The notes under the pieces: model-generated | The model's input: the letters and a program-made list of their open reading frames with translations, nothing else | What the model was told of the DNA's origin: nothing | Databases searched by the model: none | DNA from: Merluccius polli | Lineage: Eukaryota > Chordata > Actinopteri > Gadiformes > Merlucciidae | NCBI GenBank assembly: GCA_030340625.1 | Contig: JAOPHQ010002865.1 | Location: forward strand, 164,001 to 228,000 | DNA: 64,000 bases | Direction: 5' to 3' | Part shown: positions 1-11,814 of the stretch, piece by piece | Position numbering within the stretch: position 1 is the first letter of the stretch | Layout: the number at the start of each line of letters is the position of its first letter | Program-made: the position numbers and the translations under genes

Positions 1-992
1 GTCTGAAAATTTTTTTCTCAAATAAAATCATGACATATGAACGCAAGTAAACTTAAAAAAAAAAAATTACAATAACATATTTCAGCAGGACTACATTTTA
101 ACTAGTTCGCTAGTAAATACATAGTGTCCAGTTCCACTCTAGACTAAAAATACACGTTTAGGTCTATACATTCATTCATAGCTGCTTTCTACATCAGTGG
201 AGGCACAGAATCCATCTTTTTTAATCTTCTTCATGTAACCAGACATAATTCATCAAATAAATCAAATGTTACAACCAATAAAATGCAAGGGCTTCTTTTG
301 CTTTTGCATTTACCATTTCAGAGACACGTTGCTGTGTTTGAATTTCTTCCCTGAGCCTTCATTTATTTCTATTCCTGACCCCTATCATAAAAATATATGA
401 GGACGTAAGAGAGATCCAATCTCCTTACATGCCGAGTCTCGGCAGGATGCTGGCACGTTAATGAAGGGAAATGGGGGAGCCGAGACAGCGTCACATATTT
501 TCCTTGCTACTGTGCAGAATATTAAAACCCCTGCTGCTCACAGCCAGCAGAGAACAGCAAATAATCAGTATGATTTCACATTAAAGGATTGAAAACAAAA
601 ACAACCTATTTTTTTATTTGCTGCTGTGTAGTTGATCATTGCATGTTTTGGAGGTTCTTACACAGTAGCCTGGGGTGGCAGAGCATAAGCACTACAGCTG
701 CTGTATTTGAGGTGCATGTGCTATGCTAATTATTGCTGTTTTCAGAAAGCTCCTATATGTCCAGTATTGCATAAGCAATACAGTTTGCATAAAAACACAA
801 ATTGATATTGGTGTGCAACAAGAGTTTGTGAGTGACTGCACATTTTTGGGACAGAAGTTAACCTTCAATATGGCTACCTCTGCTTTCTCTGCCAAGTTAT
901 TATTATTATTATCATTAGACATACGTACAACAGCACGACTGGGTCAAAACATCATGGACATCATGACATTGGTTTCATTTCATAAAGACATT
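1..992. other. Intronic DNA, no feature recognised
   Basis: AT-rich DNA upstream of the first transposon, inferred to be part of an intron of st6galnac3 because exons of that gene follow on the + strand. Short open frames on both strands around 690-1097 lack any recognisable domain and are not called. Confidence 0.5.
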
Positions 993-1419
993 GGGCCCTA
1001 TCTTGCCGGTCTGAAACGCAAGTATCAAACGCAAAGCGCAAGTAGCTTTGTGGGCGGATCTTGGGCGCTGTTGCTATTATGCCGGTGGGATAAATGACTC
1101 TTGCGCCCAGCGCAAATCTAAAATGGGTTGGTCTGAAGTAGCTACATTAGTCATAGGTGTGGTTTGGGCGTAACGTGCAATAAACCAATCAGAGTGTCGT
1201 CTCACATTCCCTTTAAATGCAGGCGCGCTTGTTCCATGGCGAGCACATCGCGCATCGCCACTACTGGACCCAGGCGTGTCCAATCCCGCCGTAGCGCGCG
1301 CATGCCCATCAGAGGGAAACATAATTAGTTATTCTGTTTAAATCTTTTCAGCTTTTAATTTTCCGTTGACAAAATGTAAATAAAGAAATGTCACAAAGAC
1401 ATACTTTGGTGGTTAGGGC

Positions 1420-1545
1420 AGAGTCGAGTACCGGCAGCCTGTGACAAGTGCCGGTACGCAAGAAAAAGTGCCGGTACGCCAAAGGGTAAAATGTAGAAGT
1501 GCCGGTACTGCGTACCGGTGACGTACCGGCCCACTTCGAGCACTG
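1420..1545. repeat. Clustered GTGCCGGTAC motifs inside the Harbinger element
   Basis: The word GTGCCGGTAC or its near complement GTACCGGCA recurs at least six times in about 125 bp, often as AAGTGCCGGTACG. The block starts near GCAGAGTCGAGTACC and ends near GGCCCACTTCGAGCACTGC, which are loosely inverted to each other. It may be a small MITE inserted in the larger element. Confidence 0.5.
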
Positions 1546-1693
1546 CTTACCTCACTATAGATGATGCACCTCTTCTGTCAAATAAGCTCTCCTCTCCCGT
1601 GCTGCTGCTGGGGTATTTGGGTTAAATGGCATCGGCACATGCAGTTCAACATCATGTCTCCTGAAGTCCTGTAATATTTCTTAATTTATGTCA

Positions 1694-1885
1694 TCAACAC
1701 ATCCACGATTCATGGAAATGTTGTGTAAAACACAACATGCCACAAAAAATACTGCGACTTTTTGAGGACTGTACTGTAAAGTGCCTCCCTGATTTATCCA
1801 AACACCTGAAGCGCATTTTCAGTATGCCGAATGTTCTTTCAGTTACACCGCGTGTTTGTGTGTTTTCGATTATAAAACATTTCAC
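1694..1885 (-). pseudogene. HARBI1-like transposase fragment (C-terminal DDE region)
   Basis: A 63-residue minus-strand frame contains TRGVTERTFGILKMRFRCLD, matching the conserved ERxFGxLKxRFRCL block near the last acidic residue of the Harbinger transposase catalytic core. A garbled match to the downstream cysteine-rich CCVLHN-type block follows. Only this piece of the roughly 350-residue enzyme is recognisable, the frame is closed on both sides, and it lies between Harbinger inverted repeats. It is a dead relic. Family assignment is firm; activity is ruled out by truncation. Confidence 0.75.
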
Positions 1886-2441
1886 GCGCTGTTGCTGGCA
1901 TAATAAAAGGTGTCATCCTGGTGTCCTTATATACCTATGTGTCTTGCGACTATTGGTCAAACAGGTTAATTTGATCCGTCATTACTATTAGCCTGAATAT
2001 TTTGGGTAACTGTGTACGCTAGATTTATGCCTATTTTTTCACATATGTGGTAATATTTTTGCTTGTATGTATGGTTTGCAAAAATGGGAACTGCTTCCTT
2101 GTAGATGAGAGAAGCAAAGTGTATGCACGTTGTACACACGCTACATTATGGCCAAGCATGCGCCCTTAAAATAGCATCTGAATAAGCGCCACTGACTTTA
2201 GACTAGGTTTTTCCTGGTCTGTGGCGCAAATGTTTTCTGAAACTGCAAAATAGCACCAGGGAACGTTTGCGCCGGGACACGCCTCCTGTTTTCGCTGAAC
2301 CGCCCCCGGAGCGCAAGTTAATTCCCTAAGTTAAGGACTTGCGCCGGTTGAGGGAAAATTCCAATGTGCGTCGGGTGCAAAATAGGAATTGTACAAGCGC
2401 CAGTGTACAAAGTCAATTGCGCTGAGTGCAAGATAGGGCCC

Positions 2442-3960
2442 ATTGACTGTTTGATGTTTTCTGGACAGCAACACCTATAGTGAGTTATTGACATTTTTAT
2501 TGGTGGAGAACAGAATATGCAATCCATTACAAGATGTAAAAGCTGTACCTGAACACACAACTATGCTGTGTGTTATGTTCTACAAAATGCACTGCAGTGT
2601 CAGAGAGCAATGGCCATACTATCATTGGGCCTATGCAGCCAGATCATGTGAAGAGAAACAGCCCCCCAATGAGAGCTCAACATGTTTGCTTAGCTCCACC
2701 ACACAGCACCTAACGTCCTCTTTATCCTCTGATTAACACACGCTTTAATGCTTATATTCTCTCTGCGACTCCGTCTCTGCTCATGGGATCTGTTGTGATT
2801 CCTCCTCATCCTGAATAATGCAGACGGCTAGACCAGTGGCAGTTTGTTGCTCGATTTCAACCCTCACTCTTCCCCTTATTAGCCACCTGGGACAGAGTTA
2901 CGAGATGGCTCAGCAAGCCTGTTGTTAGAATACATGGCTGTGCCCTGTGGTGTGTGTGTGTACATAAGACACCACTTAAGAAAAAGACAAGCTTATATTT
3001 CCTCCACGCTTGGCTTGGGTCGGAGGGATTTGTTCCCCGAGGCCGGTAGTGTGATACCTCGGAAGAAGGAAACGGAGAGGAAAGGAAGTAACGTGGGGTT
3101 TTGTTCCTTGATATAGACGCAGGGCGCCATAAAAGGGGAAATTGTTCATGTGGCATTAAACAAACATATGGAGATATGGTGTGTGAGAGTGAGAGAGCAT
3201 CACGTGATGTTGTCTAGAAGCATACCTGTCATATTCTTTTTCCTTGTACTCTTTTCTCTTTTTACATACAAAATAGTCAAAGAATTGCGTTTATTTTTCA
3301 GGAAATGTTCAAAAATGCTTAGAATGATGCACTCATTGTAAGACACTTTTGGATGAAAGCATTCACCAAATGGCTTGTATTCATCTCAGGTAATTTTCTG
3401 CTATGTAATCATATGCGTCATTTATACAAACCAAAACCCAAACATGAAGATGATTGGTTGGAATCAGTGACACGATGCAATTGGCTCTGATTCAGAATCA
3501 TGCATCAAGACATTTTTTTGTTAGGCCTATATTATTACTTTCCCCCACAGAAAACCTTGATCATCAGTCAGGACTACTCGTTTTTCTTAGGTGTCATTTA
3601 GTTAACATTCAATCAACAACAACATTCAAATTAATTCTCATGTCAGAGAATGCAAAAGCTTCAGCATGTTCAAAACATTGCTTTCAACATGGCACAAGAC
3701 AAATGTCAGTTTCTGAATTGTGCTGTTGTAGTTGTTAATTGTGTTGTTTTTGCCCAGGGACCAGAGATTAGCAAATGAGCTATCGAGCTTACTCTGGCCC
3801 AGCTACAGTGTTGTGCACTGTCCCTGTTAAAAAAAACTAATAGACTAAACTATTCTAACTAAGCACCAATAAATCTATGCCCAAACTAGGTAGAGAGTTT
3901 TCTGAACAGCCTCTCTATGAAGAAGTCAGTTCGCCTGGCTGGGAAGCTTAATTAAAGACA
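2442..3960. other. Intronic DNA, no feature recognised
   Basis: About 1.5 kb of mixed-composition intron with a few short open frames on both strands (the longest about 100 codons at 2857-3156) and no recognisable domain, splice-bounded exon or repeat ends. Confidence 0.5.
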
Positions 3961-3984
3961 TGTTGTCGGATGGTAGTATTTCCC

Positions 3985-4300
3985 CTATGATTTTCCTGCA
4001 GTGGTGCTCAGGGTGTGTGTGAGGTGCGCTATGTTGATGTGCATGTGCCGGTGTTGATGTGCATGTGCATGGTGTTGATGTGCATGTGCATGGTGTTGAT
4101 GTGCATGTGCATGGTGTTGATGTGCGCGGGCACAGAGAGGTTTTAGTGTGATCACTGAATCCAGTAGGGCTCTGGTCATACATTATGGTATAACAATATA
4201 ACATAAGAGACAGCATGCAAGCGCACTATGTACACAAGCAACATTTTTTGGGGGATTAATGTAACAGTTTTCAGTCTGCAATTTGTAGCCATCCCATCAT
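3985..4300 (+). repeat. Dispersed repeat family B, copy 1, with 19-20 bp minisatellite
   Basis: Homologous to 12040-12290: both carry a GTGTTGATGTGCATGTGCAT-type tandem (about five units here at 4032-4122), then a shared unique block with TGTGATCACTGA and TATGGTATAACAATATAACAT, then CAGTTTTCAGTCTGCAATTT. No terminal repeats or coding capacity seen. Confidence 0.65.
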
Positions 4301-4379
4301 CTGGGTATCAACAGTCAAGCCCCAGAGCCTTTTTCCAGATATATCCAAAGACAAGACAGTAACAGCATAACTAGGAGCA

Positions 4380-4560
4380 TGGTGAATGGTAACTGTAAAA
4401 TACCACATCCTAGATCTACATTTGGACAATCAGCTTTCTCCATAAAGGGCTGTCAACTCTGGAACACATTACCAATTGAAATCAAATTAATTCCAGATAT
4501 AAAACCGTTGACAACAGGGTTATGTGCTGGTTAAAAGCAAACCGGAGCTGTACCCATTTT
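4380..4560 (+). pseudogene. LINE ORF2 C-terminal fragment (L2/CR1-like)
   Basis: The + strand reads FGQSAFSIKGCQLWNTLP followed by IEIKLIP. This FG-x-SAFSxxGxxLWNxLPxEIK signature is typical of the last residues of reverse transcriptase ORFs in teleost L2/CR1-type LINEs. The frame stops soon after. Upstream catalytic parts are missing, so this is a 5'-truncated dead copy. Confidence 0.65.
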
Positions 4561-4916
4561 TAGCAAATTGTACTCTACATTACTATTGCTGTATTGTGTA
4601 ATGTATTTCCATTGTAGTGTATTGTGGTTTTATGATACTGAAAGCTGCATATTTTAATTACACTGTGCATTTAAGCTAGGGACAAGAGTTGAAATCTAGA
4701 AAATGCATTTCCTGCAGATAATGCAGTGAGTGCTGTGTTGTAAATTAGGTTAAAATATGTTTAATAAAGTGACATATTTTAAGACGTTTAGAAATGTGGA
4801 ATAGCTGAATATTAAAAAGCTGAAATGTTGAATAGCTGAACTCTGAATGGAGTCAGTAACAGCATTAAAAAAACATTTAAATAATGTAAAGCAGTTTAAA
4901 CAATGAAGAAGATGTA

Positions 4917-5045
4917 TTAGTATGATAAGTAGTAGAAGATGTACAGTATTAGTATGATAAGTAGCAGAAGTAGCATTAGTATGATAAGTAGTACAAGTAG
5001 TATTAGTATGTTAGTAGTATTAGTTTGATAAGTAGTAGAAGTGGT
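4917..5045. repeat. AGTAGTATTAGTATGATA tandem repeats
   Basis: Imperfect tandem units built from AGTATGATAAGTAGTA and AGAAGTA variants, about 20-30 bp per unit over 130 bp. Confidence 0.7.
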
Positions 5046-5297
5046 TACAAGTGGTTGGCCTATTGGTATGATAATAACAAACATAAGATCAACAAACATC
5101 ATTTGTGGTTGAAAATTGAGCAAGGATGAACCTGGGATGAAATGCTAAACTATAGCCTCGACCCTGTGATCACTAGCTGAACACGCAACCACCTGTGCTA
5201 AAGCCCCAAGCATTTATTAACTACATATCGAAACATAGCGTATCTCATTGTGTGTGTAACCTAGCCCCACATTACAAGCGCTTTTTCAGCAGCCTGA

Positions 5298-5678
5298 CTG
5301 TGAATATCCACTATACGCGAATTATCGCGCGCAAATTGCCGCCTCCATTCACTTTCTATGGGACGCGAGCAATTCGCTGCGCAAAGCACGCTGGGATTGC
5401 TTGCGGCGCGGAGCCAGCTGCGGCGCTGCCTGGCTCCGCTTCTAAGTTTGCATAAAGTTGGGAAATTTCAACTTTATGCAAATACGAGCGGCGCTAATCC
5501 ACGCGGTCACCAGTCAGCAAACAGGACGTGGGCGTGGGCCGTGACGTTGACCCTTCTGATTCATTACCACAGTGTGGTCGGGAGCTAGTTGATCCACTAG
5601 ACAACACGCCCCCCGTGAACGAGTCTTCAAGGCCGCACGATGTCACGCGGATAATTCGCGTATAGTGGATATTCACGG
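5298..5678. mobile_element. MITE with about 30 bp inverted repeats and TGA flanks
   Basis: The left end contains GTGAATATCCACTATACGCG continuing into AATTATC, and the right end is its near-perfect reverse complement ending ATAGTGGATATTCACGG. The trinucleotide TGA flanks both ends, consistent with a 3 bp target duplication. The interior is GC-rich with many CG-containing words and has no transposase. Confidence 0.75.
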
Positions 5679-6039
5679 TGAGACCTCCCCTCCCGCCAAA
5701 ATCACCCTGGCCAATCAGCTTGGAGTTTGGCTCCATGAGATTCAGTTGTTGTTGTTATTAGCCTGAAGAAACAAAAGATTGTACAATGGCTACTAGCAAT
5801 GAATACCAATCTACTGATCAAATGAGGACTAATTTCAGCCAAGTCTTACTAATTGGAAGGAATGACGGATATTTATTTGAATACACCGAAAAGTGTAGTC
5901 TTACAGTGGAGGCGGCAGCAGGCAAATGTGCAACAGTGTGTTCAGAGTCCTGCCGTTTAGCGTCTCTCATTCAAGTAATAAAGTATCGCTGCATGGACAA
6001 ATCAAACCCTTCGGCTTGTGAAGCAGGACCTGGCAGACC
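5679..6039. other. Intronic spacer with an unassigned open frame
   Basis: A 105-codon + frame (5786-6103) begins MATSNEYQSTDQMRTNFSQV and runs into the minisatellite. I do not recognise it. It has no splice context or homologous motif I can name, so it is not called as a gene. Confidence 0.4.
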
Positions 6040-6247
6040 ATGGATTTATTATAATAACACGGACAGGATTTATTGTAATAACAATGGACAGGATATATTA
6101 TAACACGGACATGGATATATTATAATAACACGGACAGGATATATTATAATATCTGTTACAGGCCATGGATATATGATAACACGTACAGGATATTTTATAA
6201 AAACACGGACATGGATATGTGATAATAACACGAACAGGATAATAACA
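6040..6247. repeat. Degenerate minisatellite, ACACGGACATGGATATATT-type
   Basis: About seven imperfect units of roughly 25-35 bp alternating ACACGGACA, GGATATAT and TATAATAA. The array abuts the truncated left side of a Kolobok-like element, where the left arm should be. Confidence 0.7.
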
Positions 6248-6879
6248 CAGACAGTTTATTAAAAAGAAAGTTTAGAAAGCCAGTGCCTTCACGAAAACAA
6301 GCGGGCGCCATCTTTGGAAAACAGTCACGACCAGTCGAGGGACGAACGCCGTGCAACGTAATGAGCCGGAAGAGGCGTACACATGAGATGTCAATGAATC
6401 AGAAGGTGTGCAATCTAGTAGAAGGTGTGCGAAGTGCGAACAGTGTGTGTGCATAGAGAAGAGAAGAAAATGGTTCGTGTTTGTGGTTTTCCCCTCCTGC
6501 ATTCGTCGCTCGACTGGTCGTGACTGTTTTCCAAAGATGGCGCCCACTTGTTTTCGTGAAGGCACTGGCTTTCTAAACTTTCTTTTTAATAAACTGTCTG
6601 TACACTTACAAAGTTCTCAATGCTTCGTTTTACATGTAGGGACCCTCATTATGCTACTGTGGAAGTGTGGTGCGATTTTGAGCCTTGTTAGTGGTATAGA
6701 ATTGCGATTTATTTTACATGAATATCTGCCCCCACAGCTAGCGTTATAAGCTAATTAGCGGTTTTCGAGAACTTTGGTCACATTCAACTATAATGAAAAC
6801 TGATCCCAGAGAACGGTCCAACTCAGTGGACATGTGTTATGATCATATGGTCTCATTTTGCGCCGGTATTGTCCTTTAA
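6248..6879. mobile_element. Kolobok-like palindromic element, copy 2, left arm truncated
   Basis: Homologous to the complete copy at 39590-40490. It contains the inner inverted pair AAGCCAGTGCCTTCACGAAA / TTTCGTGAAGGCACTGGCTT around 6280 and 6560, and the full right arm ending TTGTCCTTTAA with TTAA at the boundary. The outer left arm is absent and a minisatellite occupies that side. Confidence 0.7.
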
Positions 6880-7600
6880 GCTAGCTTGGGCTAGAGCAGG
6901 GCTTAATGAAAGTCAATGAGAAGCGATATATGAAGTGAGTATAAAACTAAAAACTCGAATCTCAGTATAAAAGATATCGAAAATCTGTTTCGATAAGTGA
7001 ACAGATAAAAATGTGATGACTTGTTAAATGTTTGAACGAAGTTTAAAGGTTAAAGATTGACAGAGTTGTGAAGTCTGAAGTAGTTGAAGTCTCAGAGATT
7101 CTGACTTCCATTATAATTTTGTAATGTTTAAAAGTTAAATATTTTAAAAAGTATAAAATATTTTTTTTAAAATGTGAATGATAGTGCTCGATTCCAAGCC
7201 AAGATTAATAGTTTGTAGTTTGAATGAAGGTGAAAAATTGTGGGGGAAAATAGGTGTCAAAGTTGACAAGAATAATAACGAAGAAGAAGAAAATGAGCTG
7301 AGCGCTGCCTAGCAGCACTCACCTAATAAGCAATCTCTGTGCAGCAGTTTCATGCTCTATATTGGAACTATGCTATATTGCATTGAACAAAAATATCTGA
7401 AATTTTGTATAGGCCTTATTTGACATGCTGAACATTTTTGCCTTTTGGACCCATAAGGTCTGTCTGGAAAAAAATGTCTGTTCAGTGAAAGTTTAGGGAA
7501 AACTTCAAGATCTTTGAAATAACCACTGGTCCAAATGACATTTGGTACAGATGCTCTATGGACAGATTAAAAGTTATTCATGGCTTACTTTTTTTTTTTT
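6880..7600. other. Intronic DNA, no feature recognised
   Basis: AT-rich sequence without coding potential or recognisable repeat ends. Confidence 0.45.
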
Positions 7601-7639
7601 AAGCCAAGGTCAAAGGAGTTATGTGGAAATCAAATTATT

Positions 7640-7935
7640 TACATGGGTGAACAATCAATCAATCACAATTCTACTTCGAAACTAGGTCTGCACGGAGAGG
7701 ACATCCCACTCAAAAAGTGTGCCAAGTTTGGAGTTGATAGCTCAATTATTGACGTCACAGTGTCAACACAACGCCACTCAGTTCCCAGGGCCTTAATAAG
7801 TTTCATGTTGATAGCTTAATAAATTACGTCATGGTGTCAATTTGAATAAATGCTAAGCTAAGCACTAATGCTCACAATCGCTTGGGGACAGACACTTCGC
7901 CCCCGAGTGACGTGGCCCCGTAAATGGTGGCAAAA
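7640..7935 (+). repeat. Dispersed repeat family C, copy 1
   Basis: Shares CATCCCACT, CCAAGTTTGG, GACGTCACAGTGTCAA, TAAATGCTAAGC and CGCTTGGGG, in that order, with the reverse complement of 34190-34430. The two copies are in opposite orientation. No inverted repeats or target duplication found. Confidence 0.6.
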
Positions 7936-7984
7936 GGGAAGTCACAGGGGTCGTGTTTGCTGATTCTCTTTTTGCTTCCTACAT

Positions 7985-8370
7985 TAAGTCTAAAGCCATT
8001 CATAAGCTGATACTGCCGACAGTATCATCATGCATTTTTTGTTCTTCTATAGCAGAACACTATTTTGCTGTCAGTATTTTTCCACAATATTTTTCCAATT
8101 ACAATAATGACAATGTAACAATTTAGCAGTAGGGGGCACCTATGATATATAGCATTTGAGGCGCCCAACATAATTTTGAATTAAAAAATATATATTTAAA
8201 AACCCAATAGAAATACATGTATAATACATATACAAATACATATATATTTATATTTGTATATGTATTCTATATGTATTTTTTGCATGGCTGATTGCAGTGG
8301 TGCTAGTAATCCAGCAGCAGCGCTGTGCCACTGCTGGATGCACGGAGGGGAAACACTGTATGGCCAACCA
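7985..8370 (+). repeat. Dispersed repeat family B, copy 2
   Basis: Shares with 12283-12612 the block CAGTATCATCATGCATTTT, AACACTATTTTGCTGTCAGT, a long TGACAATGTAAC region, a TA-rich segment, and TTTGCATGGCTGATTGCAGT through GAGGGGAAACACTG. Overlaps only the second half of copy 3. Confidence 0.7.
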
Positions 8371-8631
8371 GCCTCCACTGTTACCAGCCTCACTATGTAG
8401 GCCTACTCACGGCCTACCTGAGTGGCAATTTTCTTCAGATGAAGAGAGTGGGAGGGGAAGATAAGAGGGGAATATAGATGGTAGATATAATGCTTTTGAC
8501 GTCTGAAGAGAGAGACAGAGAGTCTGTGTGGCTTGATGATAGGGTTGTCTCAGGAAAAATAAGTTTGGCCACAAAGGTGAGAAGAGGGGTGTCCAGTGAA
8601 CTGTAGACTAGGGCTACACCATGCCACCAAA

Positions 8632-8665
<34 letters not shown>

Positions 8666-8666
8666 G
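8632..8666. repeat. (GTT)n microsatellite
   Basis: About eleven uninterrupted trinucleotide units. Confidence 0.95.
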
Positions 8667-9041
8667 AACTTAGTCAATATAATGGGTACATTTTACAACA
8701 GCAATAGCACTCCCACTACATAGCAATCCAAACTTCAATGCTAACGTGGTACTACTGGCCATCGTGAGACACGAGAGACAGCATTCATCAACGGTTTGTC
8801 ACAAAATTCTAATTGTTTGCTGTCAGTCAGATAACAGGCACACGCTTTCATGATGCCTGATATTTATTGGAGGGGCTATGAAATGAAGAACCACTCCTGT
8901 AGACCAATAAAGTGAAACATTAACACGTGACCCTAAACAGCAGGGTGGCATCGTTAAAGTCACTATGAATGAATAACCAATTTAATCTGTGCAATCAATC
9001 AAATCAAAACATTCTAAAAACATTTTAATCAAGACATTAAT

Positions 9042-9103
9042 GGTGCTCTAGGTAAGATTTAAGAGCTAGAATTTGAGTGTAATTTGTTAGAATGATATAC
9101 AGT

Positions 9104-9155
<52 letters not shown>

Positions 9156-9451
9156 GTGAAATGCACTGTGAGAATATCGATTCTGAGTTGACTACGCATG
9201 CCTCTGTATGAGCCAATTTAGTTTTTAGACCGCTCCCGGCTAGTTTTCTGACCAATCAAGGCATCTCCTCCCTGATTGAATCTGGAATCCATCTTGCCTG
9301 TCAATCACAGGTGTGTGAATGCAACACTTCTCAATGGTGGATAAAGGTAGGAAGGGAGGCAGCAGAGAGGGAGGAGACTTTGTTGGTTGTTTAATTTCGA
9401 AATTTTCCTTTTCTGCTTTCTTTACAACTCTCAAATCTTACCTACAGCACC
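9042..9451. mobile_element. MITE with GGTGCTxTAGGTAAGATTT inverted repeats
   Basis: The left end GGTGCTCTAGGTAAGATTTA is inverted at the right end as AAATCTTACCTACAGCACC. The interior contains a (GAT)n tract at 9104-9154. A second, more decayed copy lies at 23236-23470. No transposase or clear target duplication was found. Confidence 0.7.
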
Positions 9452-11706
9452 TTTCGTCAATAAATGGCAAAATAGCTAAATTGGATGAACATTTGTTTGA
9501 TCCAAATAGTTGTATTCAAAACTTCCAAACACGGAATGACATTGACATCATCCTCCTTGCCTCCTCCCTGCATGGTGCTTTTGAGCCAGATCTCATGCAG
9601 TCAGACATGGAGCACAGCACTGTTGGACAGAGAGAGGGAGCAGGACGGGTTGTCTTGACTTGGATCTGACATCTGACATCCATCCTTTCTCTTACTAACA
9701 TCCTCCATTTGCTCGTGTTGGCAACAAGGCCACATTCTTCCCACACGTCACTCCCAATCGCCCCGGCCCCAACTACACGTCAGGAGAGAGAAAAGAGAGA
9801 GAACGAGGGAAAGTAGCGGTCAGGGAACGCTGCTCAGAGCCTTTGTGACCATGTCCAAGTGACTGCTCGCCCCTTGTGTGTGTCTTTACTTCCACAAAAC
9901 AAGCTAAGGTATTCCCTTCTGTCCCACGGCAACGGATGTTATTCACGGTTTGGCTTAAAACGGCTCCACGTTGTTTTTTATCTTTGATTGGGCCCAGAGT
10001 GACTCTGCCGTACCATTATAATGGTCCTGTAGCCAAACAGAGCAGTGCAGCAGTGACCTTGAACGTGTCCAAGTTGCTCTCCAAACATCAAACATCTCCT
10101 TTAAAATGTAAGTCATCAGGTCAGCGCATCTCTAACCCTGCAGTTACTCCTCCAACAAATGTTTTGCTGGGGGACATGCAGTGGATATTGTCTATTTATG
10201 TGTGTGTGTGGGTGTATGTCTTAGGGATGTGGTGTAGTGTGTGTGTGTGTGTGTGTGTATCAAGGAGTGGGTTTATTTGTATGTGTTTGTGCACAATTAG
10301 TGTGTAATCTGCGCATGTGTTTGCATGTGTTAGTATGTTAATGGGGTGTGTGTGTGTGTCCAGTGTCTGGCTGCCAGACTGGCACATGGTGAATGAATAA
10401 TGCAGGGTAACACACTGATACGTCGACGGCTCCGATGGCTGAGCGTGTGTATGGGTAATAATGTGCCCATCCCCACAACCTTCTCCGCTCCCTAATTGTC
10501 TTTTCTACAAACTAATTGCCTTGTTTTCGGTTCCACCTTCACCCTAGCCTGTGTGTCTCTATGAGACTCTATGACTTCAGACCATGACACCCTCAAACAC
10601 AAGCCAACCTACACACGGCGGAAAAGAGCTTTGAGGGAATTATTTTAGATGTTCCTCAAGTCCTCGGCTTTGTGTGTTGGTGTGTGTGTGTTAGTGCTTG
10701 TCTCCTTTTGGAAACAGACTTGTCGACAGACAGATTTGTTTCAGAATAGGAACATTTGCTGTGATCTGATTTTACGCTGGTGGTCATTACTGCTCAGTGC
10801 TCACATAACGCAAGCTCACACAAAGATTCATTCAGGGTCATTTACGATGCGTCAGGGTAGCCGACAAGACACAATAGCCGTCCATTGGAGATATGAATGT
10901 TTCTGAACACCTGTGTGCGTGCAAACATTCTCTGTCCTCCATGATATTGTTGTGACAACGCTGATGTTTTTCTTACCTCTTATATTTTGTATCCTGCTAA
11001 TATTTCTTTGGCTTGAAATATAAAATATTTGACACATCTGGACACTTGGGAAGTAGTGGATTATTGTTGGATATTAAGGAATCCACTTGCTAGTATGCTG
11101 TGGTGTAGTGATGAAATGCTATCTCCTCCGTCTATAAAATCATCATCATTATCGTTTTGTTGCATGCATGTAGCATGTTCGATTTTATGATGAGGTTTAT
11201 TGTAATATTGAAGTATAATGTAAATAAGCAAGTGCTGAGGTTTGCTCTGTATTATGACGTGAATTATTGTTTTTAATGTCTGTATTCCGTATGAACTGCC
11301 TTCATTTGCAATTATGCAAGTAAAGCGGTGGCTTGTGATACACACTTAAGTTAAAGGGAAGCAATGTGCTAATGCACTATGACATGTTACATGCACAACA
11401 AATATGTAGCTTAAAGACTAGACTGGCTCATTAATATTATAATTACCTTATTCAATAACACAAATGTCATCTGTACACCATATCACACATATAGAAGATT
11501 GATTGAGAAATCGTTGGTTGTGGTTTTGAAAAAGCTATAATAAGCTGTAAAATAGAAATTGCCCTAGACCCAGATATATGTCTTTGGGCAACAATGAATA
11601 CAAAATGACAAACGCACAAAGTCTAAAGATAGAAAAGAGGGCATCCTTGCTTTTTCACTGAATTTAAAAGCTTCTTGTGTGTGTGTGTGTTTGTGTGTTA
11701 TTTCAG
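9452..11706. other. Intronic DNA upstream of st6galnac3 penultimate exon
   Basis: Mostly non-repetitive sequence with short (TG)n tracts near 10200-10260 and 10345-10360. Open frames at 9319-9669 and 9876-10307 have low-complexity or unrecognised translations and no splice-bounded homology. The segment ends in a pyrimidine-poor TG tract followed by the TTATTTCAG acceptor. Confidence 0.5.
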
Positions 11707-11814
11707 GATCCAGTCTGGCTCCTACCTGAGCACTGGCTGGTTCACCCTCATCCTGGCTATGGACATGTGCAAAGAGATCCACGTCTACGGCATGATAAAC
11801 GACACCTACTGCAG
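11707..11814 (+). CDS. st6galnac3: st6galnac3, penultimate coding exon (sialylmotif S)
   Basis: This 108 bp exon encodes 35 whole residues plus split codons at both ends. It follows an acceptor TTATTTCAG and ends at a donor AG|GTACGA. It reads QSGSYLSTGWFTLILAMD and continues through a conserved cysteine to HVYGMINDTYC. This is sialylmotif S of the CAZy GT29 sialyltransferases, which binds donor and acceptor sugars, and it matches ST6GALNAC3 far better than ST6GALNAC5 or 6 (QSGSYLSTGWFT and YGMINDTYC are type-3 features). The enzyme is a Golgi type II membrane protein that transfers sialic acid in alpha-2,6 linkage to GalNAc, preferring sialylated Gal-GalNAc acceptors such as GM1b. Phase is 2 at both ends, so it joins the exon at 16196 in frame across a 4.4 kb intron. 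Earlier exons lie outside the window. Confidence 0.93.

Larger units (their letters stand above)
993..2441 (-). mobile_element. PIF/Harbinger DNA transposon, decayed
   Basis: The ends are perfect 14 bp inverted repeats, GGGCCCTATCTTGC at 993-1006 and its reverse complement at 2428-2441. Both ends are flanked by ATT, a 3 bp target duplication as expected for PIF/Harbinger. The subterminal regions are GC-rich and share GCGCAAG-type words. A transposase remnant lies inside on the minus strand. The element sits in the intron before the penultimate exon of st6galnac3. Confidence 0.8.

Noticed and set aside
5786..6103. 105-codon frame starting MATSNEYQSTDQ
   Set aside because: No recognisable domain, no splice sites, and its C-terminus lies in a minisatellite. 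It may be transposon-derived.
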